Assembly: GCF_013366805.1 (NCBI RefSeq)
Contig: NZ_WQMO01000002.1
Coordinates: 22,604-86,603, forward strand
Direction: 5' to 3'
Source: Wolbachia endosymbiont of Litomosoides brasiliensis
GTDB lineage: Bacteria; Pseudomonadota; Alphaproteobacteria; Rickettsiales; Anaplasmataceae
DNA length: 64,000 nt
In this document: positions 30,127 to 39,845 of the stretch, piece by piece
How positions within the stretch are numbered: the stretch's first letter is position 1
Layout: each line of letters opens with the position of its first letter
Program-made: the position numbers and the translations under genes
Notes under the pieces: generated by a model
What the model was told of the DNA's origin: nothing
Databases searched by the model: none
What the model saw: only the letters and a program-made list of their open reading frames with translations

Positions 30127-31398
30127 GTGTGCAATCAGCAAACAAGAGCATTGATATCAACAATACTCTGTAGAATTGCAATATGGTATGATCACATGCT
30201 CTTTATTGATCTAGTCAACATAATCAGTAGAGAGTTTTGTTCTGCAAAAGACGTCTACTATAATATACTGCAATTGTTTGGAATTGCAGGGCTGGGTGCT
30301 ATGGTAAGGCCACTTGGTGCATCTGCATTTGGTCACATCGGTGATAGGCATGGAAGGAGAATGGCACTAACGATTGCTATCTTGCTAATATCGATCTCAT
30401 CTAGTCTTGTCGCGTTTATTCCAGGCTATAGTCGAATAGGTATAACCTCTACTATATTGCTTCTTGCAATCCATGTAACACAAGGTATTGCACTAGGCGC
30501 TGAACAAGGAGGCAGTTCTGTTTACCTCATAGAGCATTTATCCAATAAGAAAAAACTAGGAATGTTTTTTGGAATAATAAGTTTTGGTCGCTCCATTGGT
30601 GTCCTGCTTTCTGTCGTGATAGTGATCATATGCAAAAAAACTACTGATTTTAACGCTTGGGGTTGGAGAATGCCGTTTACTTTTTCGGCCATTTTAGGAT
30701 TAATGAGTGCATATAGTATATACACATTAGGAGAAACCCCAGCATATGAAAAAAATCGAGAACAAAGAAATTTGCCTAATTTACCAATAATAGAACTTAT
30801 AAAGCGCTATAAGAGAGCTCTAATACTTGCTGTCTTAATATCTGTACCTGTTAATGTTGCTGTTGGATTTACCATATTTCTTCGAACAATTGCAAAAGAA
30901 ATAGTACCAGTCGAGACTTATGTAACAACATATGTCAACGAAATTGTGTTAATTATAACCAGTATATTAATACCAATATCTTCAATAGCGCTCGGAATGT
31001 TAGTGGATAGAGTAGGAAAAGAGCGCACTGCAATCTTATTTATAGTAATTACGATGATACTATGTTGTCCTATGTTATCTATTGCATATTACTATAAAAG
31101 TTACCTTATAATTATGTTGAGTGTAATGGCTCTCTCTATAATAGAAAGGGGTATTAATCCCATAGGAATAGTTGCATCTGAACTCTTCCCTACCAATGTT
31201 AGATTTAGTGGAGTGAGTTTATCACGCAATATTTCTTTTGCCTTGCATGGTGGATTTACTCCCATGATATGCACTTGGTTTACTATAACATTCCCTCAAA
31301 TAAATTTTGTCGCTGGGCTTTATATAATCTTCTGCTTATTGATCAGTCTGATAGCAATACTGCAAATAAAATCACAAGATAAAAAATTTGATTGGTAA
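30127..31398 (+). CDS. MFS transporter of the metabolite/H+ symporter (ProP-like) type
   Basis: 423 residues, GTG start, about 12 transmembrane helices. MFS motif A is clear (GHIGDRHGRRMAL, residues ~74-86), preceded by MVRPLGASAFG. The second half has a matching loop (GMLVDRVGKERTA) and the FPTNVRFSGVSLSRN block typical of ProP/MHS transporters of osmolytes, betaine or dicarboxylates. The N-terminus has the usual IWYDHMLFIDLV in place of the YDxxLYG form. Substrate cannot be told from sequence. It is monocistronic. Confidence 0.85.
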   Translation: MCNQQTRALISTILCRIAIWYDHMLFIDLVNIISREFCSAKDVYYNILQLFGIAGLGAMVRPLGASAFGHIGDRHGRRMALTIAILLISISSSLVAFIPGYSRIGITSTILLLAIHVTQGIALGAEQGGSSVYLIEHLSNKKKLGMFFGIISFGRSIGVLLSVVIVIICKKTTDFNAWGWRMPFTFSAILGLMSAYSIYTLGETPAYEKNREQRNLPNLPIIELIKRYKRALILAVLISVPVNVAVGFTIFLRTIAKEIVPVETYVTTYVNEIVLIITSILIPISSIALGMLVDRVGKERTAILFIVITMILCCPMLSIAYYYKSYLIIMLSVMALSIIERGINPIGIVASELFPTNVRFSGVSLSRNISFALHGGFTPMICTWFTITFPQINFVAGLYIIFCLLISLIAILQIKSQDKKFDW

Positions 31399-31439
31399 AA
31401 ATTCTAGTATAAACTACACACGTTAAGTTAAGCCTACAT

Positions 31440-31587
31440 GGGTTGTACTAGTGGACACAAGTCAAAAAATTTAAAGGCACTTAAAAATGAGATTATATAC
31501 CTACTACCATACTTACCGGAGGTTGCATATAAAACAGAACATTTTGCGTAATAAAGTCTGCAACATAATCACTGAGGATTAGTATAA
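31440..31587 (+). mobile_element. IS630-family fragment (C-terminal end)
   Basis: A plus-strand piece that starts inside the DDE domain (SKNLKAL-like), passes a shortened SPE region and ends with the right terminal repeat GAGGATTAGTATAA. The rest of the element is missing. Confidence 0.6.
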
Positions 31588-31628
31588 CGCGGGTAAAATG
31601 CTACTAGGTACATGGCTATACAAGAAAT

Positions 31629-32078
31629 CTAATGACAATTGGTATGGTCTCTCAGTTTCTCAAAAAAATCTTTTAACAAAAAAGAGCACTCTGTTTCTAA
31701 TATCCCACCATAAATTTCAGGTACGTGGCTGCAAAATTGAAATATTTTAGCACCATTTTCAATTCCTCCACCTTTTGAATTATAAGCTCCAAAATACAAC
31801 CGTTTAATTTTTGCAAATGAGACAGCTTGAGCACACATCGGACATGGTTCTAATGTTACGTACATGTCAGCGTCACAAAGTGCTGGTGTCGAAAGTAATT
31901 CGCATGCTTGTCTGATCACCAACATCTCTGCATGTGCAGTCGGATCGCTGGATATATTATGTGCAAAAGAAATGATATCATCTCCATTAACTATCACAGC
32001 TCCTATGGGGACCTCATCATTTTTTTTGGCAAGCTCAGCTTGCTCTATAGCAAGCTTCATATATTGGCATTTAAACAC
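31629..32078 (-). CDS. tadA: tRNA adenosine(34) deaminase
   Basis: 149 residues. TadA converts the wobble adenosine of tRNA-Arg(ACG), found at 25.2 kb, to inosine. The zinc ligands are in PTAHAEMLV (His, with catalytic Glu) and EPCPMCAQA (two Cys). FGAYNSKGGGIENG precedes the helical C-terminus. The start is 21 bases from the pyrG stop on the same strand, so it is the last gene of secG-pyrG-tadA. Confidence 0.95.
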   Translation of the reverse strand: MFKCQYMKLAIEQAELAKKNDEVPIGAVIVNGDDIISFAHNISSDPTAHAEMLVIRQACELLSTPALCDADMYVTLEPCPMCAQAVSFAKIKRLYFGAYNSKGGGIENGAKIFQFCSHVPEIYGGILETECSFLLKDFFEKLRDHTNCH

Positions 32079-32099
32079 TTTCCTTTGTTAATCTTCTTC

Positions 32100-33704
32100 T
32101 TAAATTCTATTAACCGCTGCCTTAACAAATGATATAAAAAGAGGATGAGGAGAAAACGGCTTCGATTGGAACTCCGGGTGAAATTGAACACCGATAAACC
32201 ATGGGTGATTTTCTAACTCCACTGCTTCTATACATGTTTTATCTTCTGACATGCCGCTGCATATCAGTCCATTTTTTTCTAAATCATCTTTATAATCTAA
32301 ATTAATTATGTATCTATGTCTATGCCTTTCCGAAACAATAGCATCTCTATATACATCTGCCATTTTGGAATTTAGGCTTATATTACATTTGTATGCTCCA
32401 AGCCTCATGGTTCCACCAAGATCAGCGTTTTTATTACCAACCAGCTTAACGATTGGGTGTTTACAGGTATAAAACTCCTCAGAGTGTACATCTTCAAACT
32501 TAATAACATTGCGAGCAAATTCAATAACCGCAAGCTGCATACCAAGGCATATTCCAAAAAATGGGATATTATTTATGCGAGCGTAATTTATTGCTAACAT
32601 TTTACCTTCTATTCCATTATCCCCAAACCCCCCTGGAACAAGAACTGCATGAGAATTCTTCAACTTATCCTCCATAAGCTCTTTATTTATAGGTTTTTCA
32701 CTCTCCTCTCTTGAGTTAACCCAATTTATTTTTACTCTGACTCTATTACTAATTGCACCATGATTTAACGCCTCAATTAGTGACTTATACGTGTCAGGAA
32801 ATTCAGTGTATTTCCCTACTATAGACACGGTAACTTCCTGCATTGGATGCCTCATAGAATGCACTATTTGATCCCACTCAGTTAGACTTGGTTTTGGTTT
32901 ACTTAAATGAAAATGTTCCAAAATTTGTGTACCAAGTCCATATTGACTATATAAGACAGGTAGTTCATATATATGGCTTACATCAGGAGCGGGTATTACA
33001 TTAGATAAAGAAACGTTGCAAAGGTTGGCTATTTTCCCTCTTTGATTACCAGAAATTTCTTTTTCACTACGGCATAATATAATATCTGGCTGCAGCCCTG
33101 CAAAATTTAGCTCTCGGACTGAATGCTGTGTTGGTTTTGTCTTTAATTCCTGTGCTGCAGCAAGATATGGTACCAAGGTTAAGTGAACAAGGATAACTCT
33201 TTGCTTTCCGAGTTTATAGTCAATTTGACGTATGGCTTCCAAAAAAGGTTGGCTTTCAATATCACCTACAGTCCCACCAATTTCACATATTACAAAATCC
33301 AAGCCTTCCGTACCATTAAAAATAAATGACTTGATTAAATCCGTTACATGAGGAATGACTTGCACAGTTTTGCCAAGATAATCACCACACCTTTCTTTTT
33401 TCAATAATTCATAATATATCTTGCCAGTTGTTATGTTGTCATCTTTGGTTGCTCTAATTCCCGTAAAACGCTCATAGTGCCCAAGATCTAAATCAGTTTC
33501 AGCACCATCTTCAGTAACGAATACTTCTCCATGCTGAGTTGGACTCATCATTCCAGGATCAATATTTAGATACGGGTCAAGTTTTCTGATGCGGACTTTA
33601 AAGCTGTGAGCTTGAAGAAGTGCACCTATACTTGAAGCAACCAAACCTTTGCCGAGTGATGAAACAACTCCACCCGTTACAAAGATAAATTTAGCTTCTT
33701 TCAT
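32100..33704 (-). CDS. pyrG: CTP synthase
   Basis: 534 residues. It aminates UTP to CTP using glutamine. The synthase domain begins [15 protein letters not shown] and contains HYERFTGI; the glutaminase domain has the nucleophile in [16 protein letters not shown] and the His-Glu pair in [12 protein letters not shown]. Its ATG shares the final A of the secG stop (TAATG), which implies coupled translation. tadA follows 21 bases downstream. All parts are full length. Confidence 0.98.
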   Translation of the reverse strand: MKEAKFIFVTGGVVSSLGKGLVASSIGALLQAHSFKVRIRKLDPYLNIDPGMMSPTQHGEVFVTEDGAETDLDLGHYERFTGIRATKDDNITTGKIYYELLKKERCGDYLGKTVQVIPHVTDLIKSFIFNGTEGLDFVICEIGGTVGDIESQPFLEAIRQIDYKLGKQRVILVHLTLVPYLAAAQELKTKPTQHSVRELNFAGLQPDIILCRSEKEISGNQRGKIANLCNVSLSNVIPAPDVSHIYELPVLYSQYGLGTQILEHFHLSKPKPSLTEWDQIVHSMRHPMQEVTVSIVGKYTEFPDTYKSLIEALNHGAISNRVRVKINWVNSREESEKPINKELMEDKLKNSHAVLVPGGFGDNGIEGKMLAINYARINNIPFFGICLGMQLAVIEFARNVIKFEDVHSEEFYTCKHPIVKLVGNKNADLGGTMRLGAYKCNISLNSKMADVYRDAIVSERHRHRYIINLDYKDDLEKNGLICSGMSEDKTCIEAVELENHPWFIGVQFHPEFQSKPFSPHPLFISFVKAAVNRI

Positions 33705-34024
33705 TAATTTTCAAATGGAACAAAAGTAGATTCATTTTTTTGTTGTTTCTCCAATATAATTTTCTCTGCTATTGATTTTTTATGTACATCTTTTGAACAC
33801 AATCCTGACAATAGTAATGTATTCATAATAAATAACCCAACAACTATGGCTGTTATTTTGCTAAGCGGATTTGCAGAATATTTTACTGGAATTATCGAAT
33901 TGAGTCCTTGCTGCGAATTACTAAAGCCACTTAGTGAGCTATTTCCTGGTGGCCGTAAGAGTACCAAAATTACTAACATAACAACCAATACTATTTGAAA
34001 CACACTTAATATCGTTATTGACAT
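33704..34024 (-). CDS. secG: preprotein translocase subunit SecG
   Basis: 106 residues from the internal ATG at 34024 ([15 protein letters not shown]), the usual SecG start; an upstream ATG at 34069 would add a hydrophobic 15-residue extension. Two transmembrane helices (residues ~3-22 and ~55-75) flank the conserved polar loop with [14 protein letters not shown]. SecG aids SecYEG export. The stop overlaps the pyrG start by one base. The C-terminal tail is charged and variable. Confidence 0.88.
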   Translation of the reverse strand: MSITILSVFQIVLVVMLVILVLLRPPGNSSLSGFSNSQQGLNSIIPVKYSANPLSKITAIVVGLFIMNTLLLSGLCSKDVHKKSIAEKIILEKQQKNESTFVPFEN

Positions 34025-34157
34025 TATAAGTAGGGTTAAAAATAAAAATTCTAGGAGCACAAAGCACATAAGTCAAGTTCTTATACATACCTATCATTCA
34101 AGAAGTTTATTAAATATTTTGCTTAAAAAGCTAATTTATTATTATAGGAGATACACA

Positions 34158-34265
34158 ATGAACGGTTTATTAATGGTTAAAGATTATAAAAAGGGGAGTA
34201 GAAAGCGCTTAAGAAAGAAAATTATTTTAGATAACAGACACCAGCATATAGTAGAATTGACGTAA
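34158..34265 (+). CDS. possible 35-residue basic peptide
   Basis: An AGGAG site 8 bases before the ATG leads a short, strongly basic frame (MNGLLMVKDYKKGSRKRLRK then ending HIVELT). No family is recognised; it is not L34 or L36. It sits alone in the 440-base gap between secG and ppdK (34025-34462), the rest of which shows nothing. It may be a decay product. Confidence 0.25.
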   Translation: MNGLLMVKDYKKGSRKRLRKKIILDNRHQHIVELT

Positions 34266-34462
34266 ACACTAGTAGAAAAAAAACTTTACGGAGTAAACAA
34301 TACAACAACTAAGCTATTGTAAAACAACTTTATCATTGAAGTAATGAGGCTAGCAAGGTTTGTTAAGTGTTTTTTTTGCACTCCTGGTACCACACTTACT
34401 CCTAAATATTGTAATTCGTGCAGTATGTGCTAGAATAGCACCATTTGTTATTGTCTTCCGCT

Positions 34463-37111
34463 TTACCCAGCACACTTAGATTTCTGTGCTGCCACTAGCT
34501 TTGCAATCGGTACTCTATAAGGTGAACATGAGATGTAATCCACCCCTAATTTGATGAGAAATTCTATGGATTTTGGATCTGCTCCGTGCTCTCCACATAT
34601 ACCAAGTTTAAGTTCTTCTCGGGTTTTTTTGCCTTTTTTGATAGCTATTTTAATTAACTCCCCTACCCCTTCGATATCTAGCACCTCAAATGGATCATTT
34701 TCAAATATATTGTTTTCTTTGTAAGAATTGAGGAAATTGACTGAATCATCTCTTGAGAGCCCCATAGTTGTTTGCGTTAAATCATTAGTGCCAAAACTAA
34801 AAAATTCTGCGTGTTTTGCTAACTTATCAGCAATCAGTACTGCCCGCGGTAGCTCTATCATCGTTCCAACTGAATAGTTCACATCGAAATTTTCGGCCTC
34901 TTTCTTTAATAACTCACATATCAAAATAAATTCTTTCTCGTTCATGATAAAAGGAATCATAATTTCTGGTTTAACCTCTACCTCTTTTTCCTTCTTTAGC
35001 TCATCCATGGCACTAAATATTGCTCTAGCTTGCATACTATATATTTCAGGATGAGAAATGGCGAGCCTGCAGCCTCTGTGGCCAAGCATTGGATTTTTTT
35101 CTGATAACTGTGCTATTTTGTTTTTTACTGATTCAATTGACTTATTTAGTGATTTAGCGATTTTTTCTATAGTGGACTGATTACTAGGTAAAAACTCATG
35201 TAGAGGTGGATCAAGTAAACGTATAGTAACCTCCATGCCCACCATAATGGAAAATATCTCTTTGAAATCGGACTTTTGCATTCCCTCTAACTTGCTTAAT
35301 GCACTTGCTCTTTCAGCTTTGTCGTCGGCTATTATCAATCTTCGAATGAACTCAATCCTGTCGCTAGCAAAAAACATATGCTCCGTACGACATAAACCTA
35401 TGCCTTCAGCACCAAATTCTTTAGCAATTTTTGCATCTTTTGGAGTATCAGCATTCGCCCTCACTTTAATTGTTTTAGTTTCATCTATCCAGTTAATTAT
35501 CGTCTTGAACTCTTGCGATAACTCAGGTAAAATTGTGGGAAGGATGCCAAGCATAACCTCACCTGTTCCTCCATTGATGGTTATTGGTTCACCTTTATCT
35601 ACTGTTGTATCTCCTACAGAAAAGAAATTTCCTTTTTTATCGATATAAAGTCCATTTACACTGCAAATGCATGGCTTACCCATCCCGCGGGTCACAACTG
35701 CAGCATGTGAAGTCATCCCTCCTCGTGCTGTTATTATACCACTTGCAGCGTTTATTCCATTGATATCTTCCGGGCTTGTTTCTGATCTTACTAAAATTAC
35801 TTTTTTGCCCTGTTCTGCAGCTTTTTCTGCATCATTTGCACTGAAAGCTACATATCCTGAAGCAACGCCTGGAGAAGCTGGTAGTCCCTTCCCTATTACT
35901 TTTTGATCGCCCTTAGCTTCAAGGACTGGATGCAACAAATTATCAAAAGTTTTTGGATCAATTTTTAGTATTCCTTCTTCTTTTGTAATCGTTCCTTCGT
36001 TCACCATATCAACTATTATGTGAACAGTAGCTTCAGCTGTACGCTTGCCAGACCTAGTTTGTAAAATCCATAACTTGCCACCCTGCACAGTAAATTCAAT
36101 ATCTTGCATGTCTTTATGGTGCGCCTCAAGTTTTTTACATATCTCACATAATTCTTGATAAACGCTTGACATCAGCTTTTCCATGGTGTTTTCTTGCTCC
36201 CCATTAATCGGTATAGGAGTATAAACACCAGAAACCACATCTTCACCTTGAGCATTGACCAAAAATTCGCCAAAACATTTTTTTTCTCCAGTTGAAGGAT
36301 TACGTGTAAATATTACACCAGTTGCTGAATTATTATTCAGATTACCAAAAACCATTGCTTGTATATTAACTGCAGTTCCAAGGTCTTCAGGAATATTATG
36401 TATTTTTCTATAGGAAACAGCTCTATCATTTTGCCAAGAAGCGAATACTGCATTCACTGAGCTTAGCAGCTGCTCTTCAACGTTCTGCGGAAAATGCTTC
36501 TCTGTTTTTCTATGTACTATCTTTTTGAAATCATGAACAATCCTCTTTAAGACATCAACATTAAGATCAGCTAAACTTTTTGCTCCATTTTTTTGTTGTT
36601 CTTTATCAATAACGCTTTGAAATAAATGGTGGTCGAGTTCCAACACAACATTGGAATACATCATGATAAAACGACAGTAGCTATCGTAAGCAAAACGTTC
36701 TCCACTTCTTCTTGCAAGACCAATAACAGTTGTATCGTTTAAGCCAGCGTTTAAAATTGTATCGAGCATACCTGGCATTGAATTAACACTACCGGAACGT
36801 ATTGAAACTAACAAGGGATTATTTGAATCTCCGAATTTACAACCGATATCATTTTCGAGCATTGCCATATATTCTCTGATTACGCTACATAAGTTAGCAG
36901 ATAGTCCATTACTTTGGTAATAATTTTTATAAGCAGAAGTAGAAATTGTAAAACCAGGTGGAACGGGAATGCCAAGGTTGCACATTTCTGCTAAATTTGC
37001 TCCCTTTCCTCCCAGCAGATTTTTCATTTCTGCATTGCCTTCACACTTGTTCTGACTAAAGTAGTATATTAACTTTTCTTTCATTGTTTCTGGCTTTTTC
37101 TTGACAAACAT
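34463..37111 (-). CDS. ppdK: pyruvate, phosphate dikinase
   Basis: 882 residues. It interconverts pyruvate + ATP + Pi with PEP + AMP + PPi. In Wolbachia it takes the place of pyruvate kinase and can serve gluconeogenesis. The ATP-grasp start (NLLGGKGANLAEMCNLGIPVPPGFT), the phosphohistidine loop GGMTSHAAVVTRGMGKPC and the TIM-barrel end LGICGEHGADPKSI are present. The start is ATG 37111 or ATG 37084 (MKEKLIYYF). hemJ ends 21 bases upstream on the same strand, so hemJ-ppdK is probably one transcript. Confidence 0.97.
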   Translation of the reverse strand: MFVKKKPETMKEKLIYYFSQNKCEGNAEMKNLLGGKGANLAEMCNLGIPVPPGFTISTSAYKNYYQSNGLSANLCSVIREYMAMLENDIGCKFGDSNNPLLVSIRSGSVNSMPGMLDTILNAGLNDTTVIGLARRSGERFAYDSYCRFIMMYSNVVLELDHHLFQSVIDKEQQKNGAKSLADLNVDVLKRIVHDFKKIVHRKTEKHFPQNVEEQLLSSVNAVFASWQNDRAVSYRKIHNIPEDLGTAVNIQAMVFGNLNNNSATGVIFTRNPSTGEKKCFGEFLVNAQGEDVVSGVYTPIPINGEQENTMEKLMSSVYQELCEICKKLEAHHKDMQDIEFTVQGGKLWILQTRSGKRTAEATVHIIVDMVNEGTITKEEGILKIDPKTFDNLLHPVLEAKGDQKVIGKGLPASPGVASGYVAFSANDAEKAAEQGKKVILVRSETSPEDINGINAASGIITARGGMTSHAAVVTRGMGKPCICSVNGLYIDKKGNFFSVGDTTVDKGEPITINGGTGEVMLGILPTILPELSQEFKTIINWIDETKTIKVRANADTPKDAKIAKEFGAEGIGLCRTEHMFFASDRIEFIRRLIIADDKAERASALSKLEGMQKSDFKEIFSIMVGMEVTIRLLDPPLHEFLPSNQSTIEKIAKSLNKSIESVKNKIAQLSEKNPMLGHRGCRLAISHPEIYSMQARAIFSAMDELKKEKEVEVKPEIMIPFIMNEKEFILICELLKKEAENFDVNYSVGTMIELPRAVLIADKLAKHAEFFSFGTNDLTQTTMGLSRDDSVNFLNSYKENNIFENDPFEVLDIEGVGELIKIAIKKGKKTREELKLGICGEHGADPKSIEFLIKLGVDYISCSPYRVPIAKLVAAQKSKCAG

Positions 37112-37132
37112 ATTTTATAAAAACAGTATCTG

Positions 37133-37561
37133 TTAAAAAGGTTTCACAACAACCATAATAACTATGATTATTATCAACACCGTGACCATCTCATTCAAAA
37201 CGCGAAAATAAACGTGAGTTTTTTCATTTGAACCTATTACAAACTTCTTCCTGTGCATTGCAAGTAGCTTGTGAACACCAAACATAAAAAATAATGCCAG
37301 TGCTTTTATATGAAACCACCCTTCATGATACGCTTCCCTAATAATCATTAATATGACTCCAAAGCTGAGTGAAAAAAGCATTGCAGGGTTTATAATATAC
37401 CTTAAAAGTCTCCTTTCCATTGTTTGAAGTAAGCTATCACTTTCCGATCCTGGCTTTACAGTTACGTGATAAACGTATAGCCTAGGCAAATAAAGCATAC
37501 CTGCCATCCATGCAATGATGAAAATAATATGAAAAGCCTCGAGCCAGCGATAATAATCCAT
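37133..37561 (-). CDS. hemJ: protoporphyrinogen IX oxidase HemJ
   Basis: 142 residues with four transmembrane helices. Conserved features of the HemJ/UPF0093 family are visible: WLEAFHIIFIIAWMAGM (helix 1 with its histidine), YLPRLYVYH, ERRLLRYIINPAML and GWFHIKALALFFMFGVH. It oxidises protoporphyrinogen IX in the membrane as the penultimate heme step. With hemC in this window it fits a complete endogenous heme pathway. It is probably co-transcribed with ppdK. Confidence 0.93.
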   Translation of the reverse strand: MDYYRWLEAFHIIFIIAWMAGMLYLPRLYVYHVTVKPGSESDSLLQTMERRLLRYIINPAMLFSLSFGVILMIIREAYHEGWFHIKALALFFMFGVHKLLAMHRKKFVIGSNEKTHVYFRVLNEMVTVLIIIIVIMVVVKPF

Positions 37562-37626
37562 GTAGATATTGTTACAAGGTGTGAAAATTTCTGATATTAT
37601 CTTAGTTTAATGAAAAAGAAATCAAG

Positions 37627-38610
37627 ATGAAAGCAGAAAATTTCACTAAAGAGCGGGTAATTGAATTTTACAAGAAAATGCTACTCATACGCAGATTTGA
37701 GGAAAAGGCAGGGCAATTATATGGAATAGGACTAATAGGTGGATTTTGTCATCTATCAATAGGACAGGAGGCAGTTGCAGTTGGAACTTATGCTGCATCA
37801 AGACCTGGTGATGCTTTTGTCACAAGTTATAGGGACCATGGTTTAATGCTTGCATGTGATTCCAATCCAGATGTTGTGATGGCAGAGCTAACTGGCAAAG
37901 AAACAGGGTGTTCAAAAGGCAAAGGTGGCTCAATGCATATATTTGATGTCAAAAAGCAATTCTTTGGTGGGCATGGAATAGTTGGTGCACAAGTTCCAAT
38001 TGGCACGGGAATAGCATTTGCTAATAGATACAAGAAAAAAGATAACGTAGTGTTCACGTATTTTGGTGACGGTGCGGCAAGTCAAGGGCAAGTGTATGAG
38101 TCGTTTAATATGGCATCTTTGTGGAAGTTGCCTGTAGTTTATATCATAGAAAATAACGAGTACGCGATGGGAACCTCCGTGCAAAGATCAACTTTAGTAA
38201 CCGAGCTATATAAGAGAGGGGAAAGCTTTGGTATTCTTGGAAAGCAAGTTAATGGAATGGATTTCTTTCCTGTTTATGTAGCCACAAGCGAAGCAGCTGA
38301 GCACGCACGTAGCGGAAAAGGACCTATTTTACTTGAAATGAAGACATATCGATACCGCGGCCATTCGATGTCAGATCCTGCTACTTATCGTTCGAAAGAA
38401 GAAGTTGAAGATATGAAGCAAAATCATGACCCTATAAGCACTTTAAAGAAGTGCATAATAGATAATAAAATTGCTTCAGAGGAAGAATGTAAAGCAATTG
38501 ATAAGGAAGTGCGTAACTTAGTGAAAAAGTCAGAAGATTTTTCTAAAAATAGTAAAGAGCCAAACATTGATGAGCTATATACTGACGTTTATAAATCTGC
38601 CAAACGTTAA
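37627..38610 (+). CDS. pdhA: pyruvate dehydrogenase E1 component, alpha subunit
   Basis: 327 residues. E1-alpha binds thiamine diphosphate and decarboxylates pyruvate together with PdhB, which is not in this window. The ThDP motif runs from FGDGAASQGQVYESFNMASL through YIIENN, and the regulatory loop YRYRGHSMSDPATYRSKEE is intact. The N-terminal RRFEEKAGQLYGIGLIGGFCH is typical. It is divergent from hemJ with a 65-base spacer that must carry both promoters. Bases 38611-38763 contain a repeat shared with 54.6 kb and no gene. Confidence 0.97.
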   Translation: MKAENFTKERVIEFYKKMLLIRRFEEKAGQLYGIGLIGGFCHLSIGQEAVAVGTYAASRPGDAFVTSYRDHGLMLACDSNPDVVMAELTGKETGCSKGKGGSMHIFDVKKQFFGGHGIVGAQVPIGTGIAFANRYKKKDNVVFTYFGDGAASQGQVYESFNMASLWKLPVVYIIENNEYAMGTSVQRSTLVTELYKRGESFGILGKQVNGMDFFPVYVATSEAAEHARSGKGPILLEMKTYRYRGHSMSDPATYRSKEEVEDMKQNHDPISTLKKCIIDNKIASEEECKAIDKEVRNLVKKSEDFSKNSKEPNIDELYTDVYKSAKR

Positions 38611-38763
38611 CTGAAGCTAATTATTTATCTTCCCTGTACAGATTGAACAACAAAAAAAACTTAACGTACCTGATGCATCATGTTTAATTTTTTGCACGTG
38701 TGTACCTCACGTCTTTTATATTGTTGTCCACATTATCAACTAGTGCTATAAACCGTACTTGCT

Positions 38764-39757
38764 GATACCAATTCTCATTGTTAGTAGGTCAAACAAGTGA
38801 CATTGCAGAGCTGTTTAATTGTATAGTGAGTAAAGAGAGATAATAAATTTACACAAAACACTCTCAAACAAAGCAATTGCATTATAGACTTTATTACACA
38901 AAATGCTCTGTTAAATTTTTAATTTATACTAACTAGCGCAATTCACAACAAGAAAGGCTTCTCGTGTTCTAAATATTGTAACATCTGTTCAAGAAACATA
39001 TCCATATAATCAGTGTTGACATTTTATGCAAATAAGCCAGAACTCTTTCCATTTTTAGGATTAACTATACTGTAGAGATGAAAATTTTTCTACCTAATTT
39101 CACTTTACCCTGTGTTCTAACGCCCCTTTTAAACTACCCGTGCCAACTTTTAAATGTGTGCTAACCCGCAATTCACTAAAGAAAAATAACTCTTATTCAG
39201 GATACTTACCCAATAGTCTCATTCAATTTTTTTGAACTCTCCCTTCCTACCTTTATCTTGTTCATTGTATACGAAAACTCCATTTTTTACATATTACGGT
39301 GTGTTGTAGACTTGCTGACATTCAAGCCAAATTTTTCTGGATTCCTATTCCCATTTCTTTAATGGTAATATTAGAATTTTCTTATATCCATACTCCAACT
39401 TGTTCAAATTGATTCTAACTTAATCTAGTTTCTCTACAATGTTAGGAGGAGCAAACAATTCTTCTTCTCTTCAAATTTTAGGTACTTTATCCACGCAGTC
39501 AGTGCTATTCTTGAAATGCAACATATTTTTGCTACGGCTGTTATACTGTGCTTTTTTGCTGCAATCACAGCACCTGGGTTTTTGTAACATATGCGTTATT
39601 TTATATTTTCTTCAGCATTTCTTTTGCTGATTTCACGAGACTTTTTTATCCAATAATTTTGGTTTCAATACCATTTAAACCTCACTATTTTACTTACTTC
39701 AGCACGACTTCTTTCCCATTATTGCCTATCCGCTCCTTGCACAGTGGAATTAGAATA
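38764..39757 (-). mobile_element. IS630-family remnant
   Basis: Minus-strand copy spanning both ends: right end ACCAATTCTCATTGTTAG at 38767 and left end AGTGGAATTAGAATAA at 39757. Parts of the DDE domain, the helix-turn-helix and the start can be followed, with many frameshifts. It lies between pdhA and the pseudouridine synthase. Confidence 0.75.
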
Positions 39758-39845
39758 ATAAAAGATTTTGCAGAGTATATTTTGTGCTATACTTTTATCC
39801 ATGTCACGCAAATAACTGACGCTGATATTTATTCAGATAAAGTAA

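Noticed and set aside
34158..34265. Ribosomal protein L34 or L36
   Set aside because: The peptide is basic but lacks the RTFQPSN start of L34 and the metal-binding Cys/His pattern of L36.
35235..35906. Two long plus-strand frames inside ppdK
   Set aside because: Antisense to conserved ppdK catalytic sequence, with no ribosome binding site.
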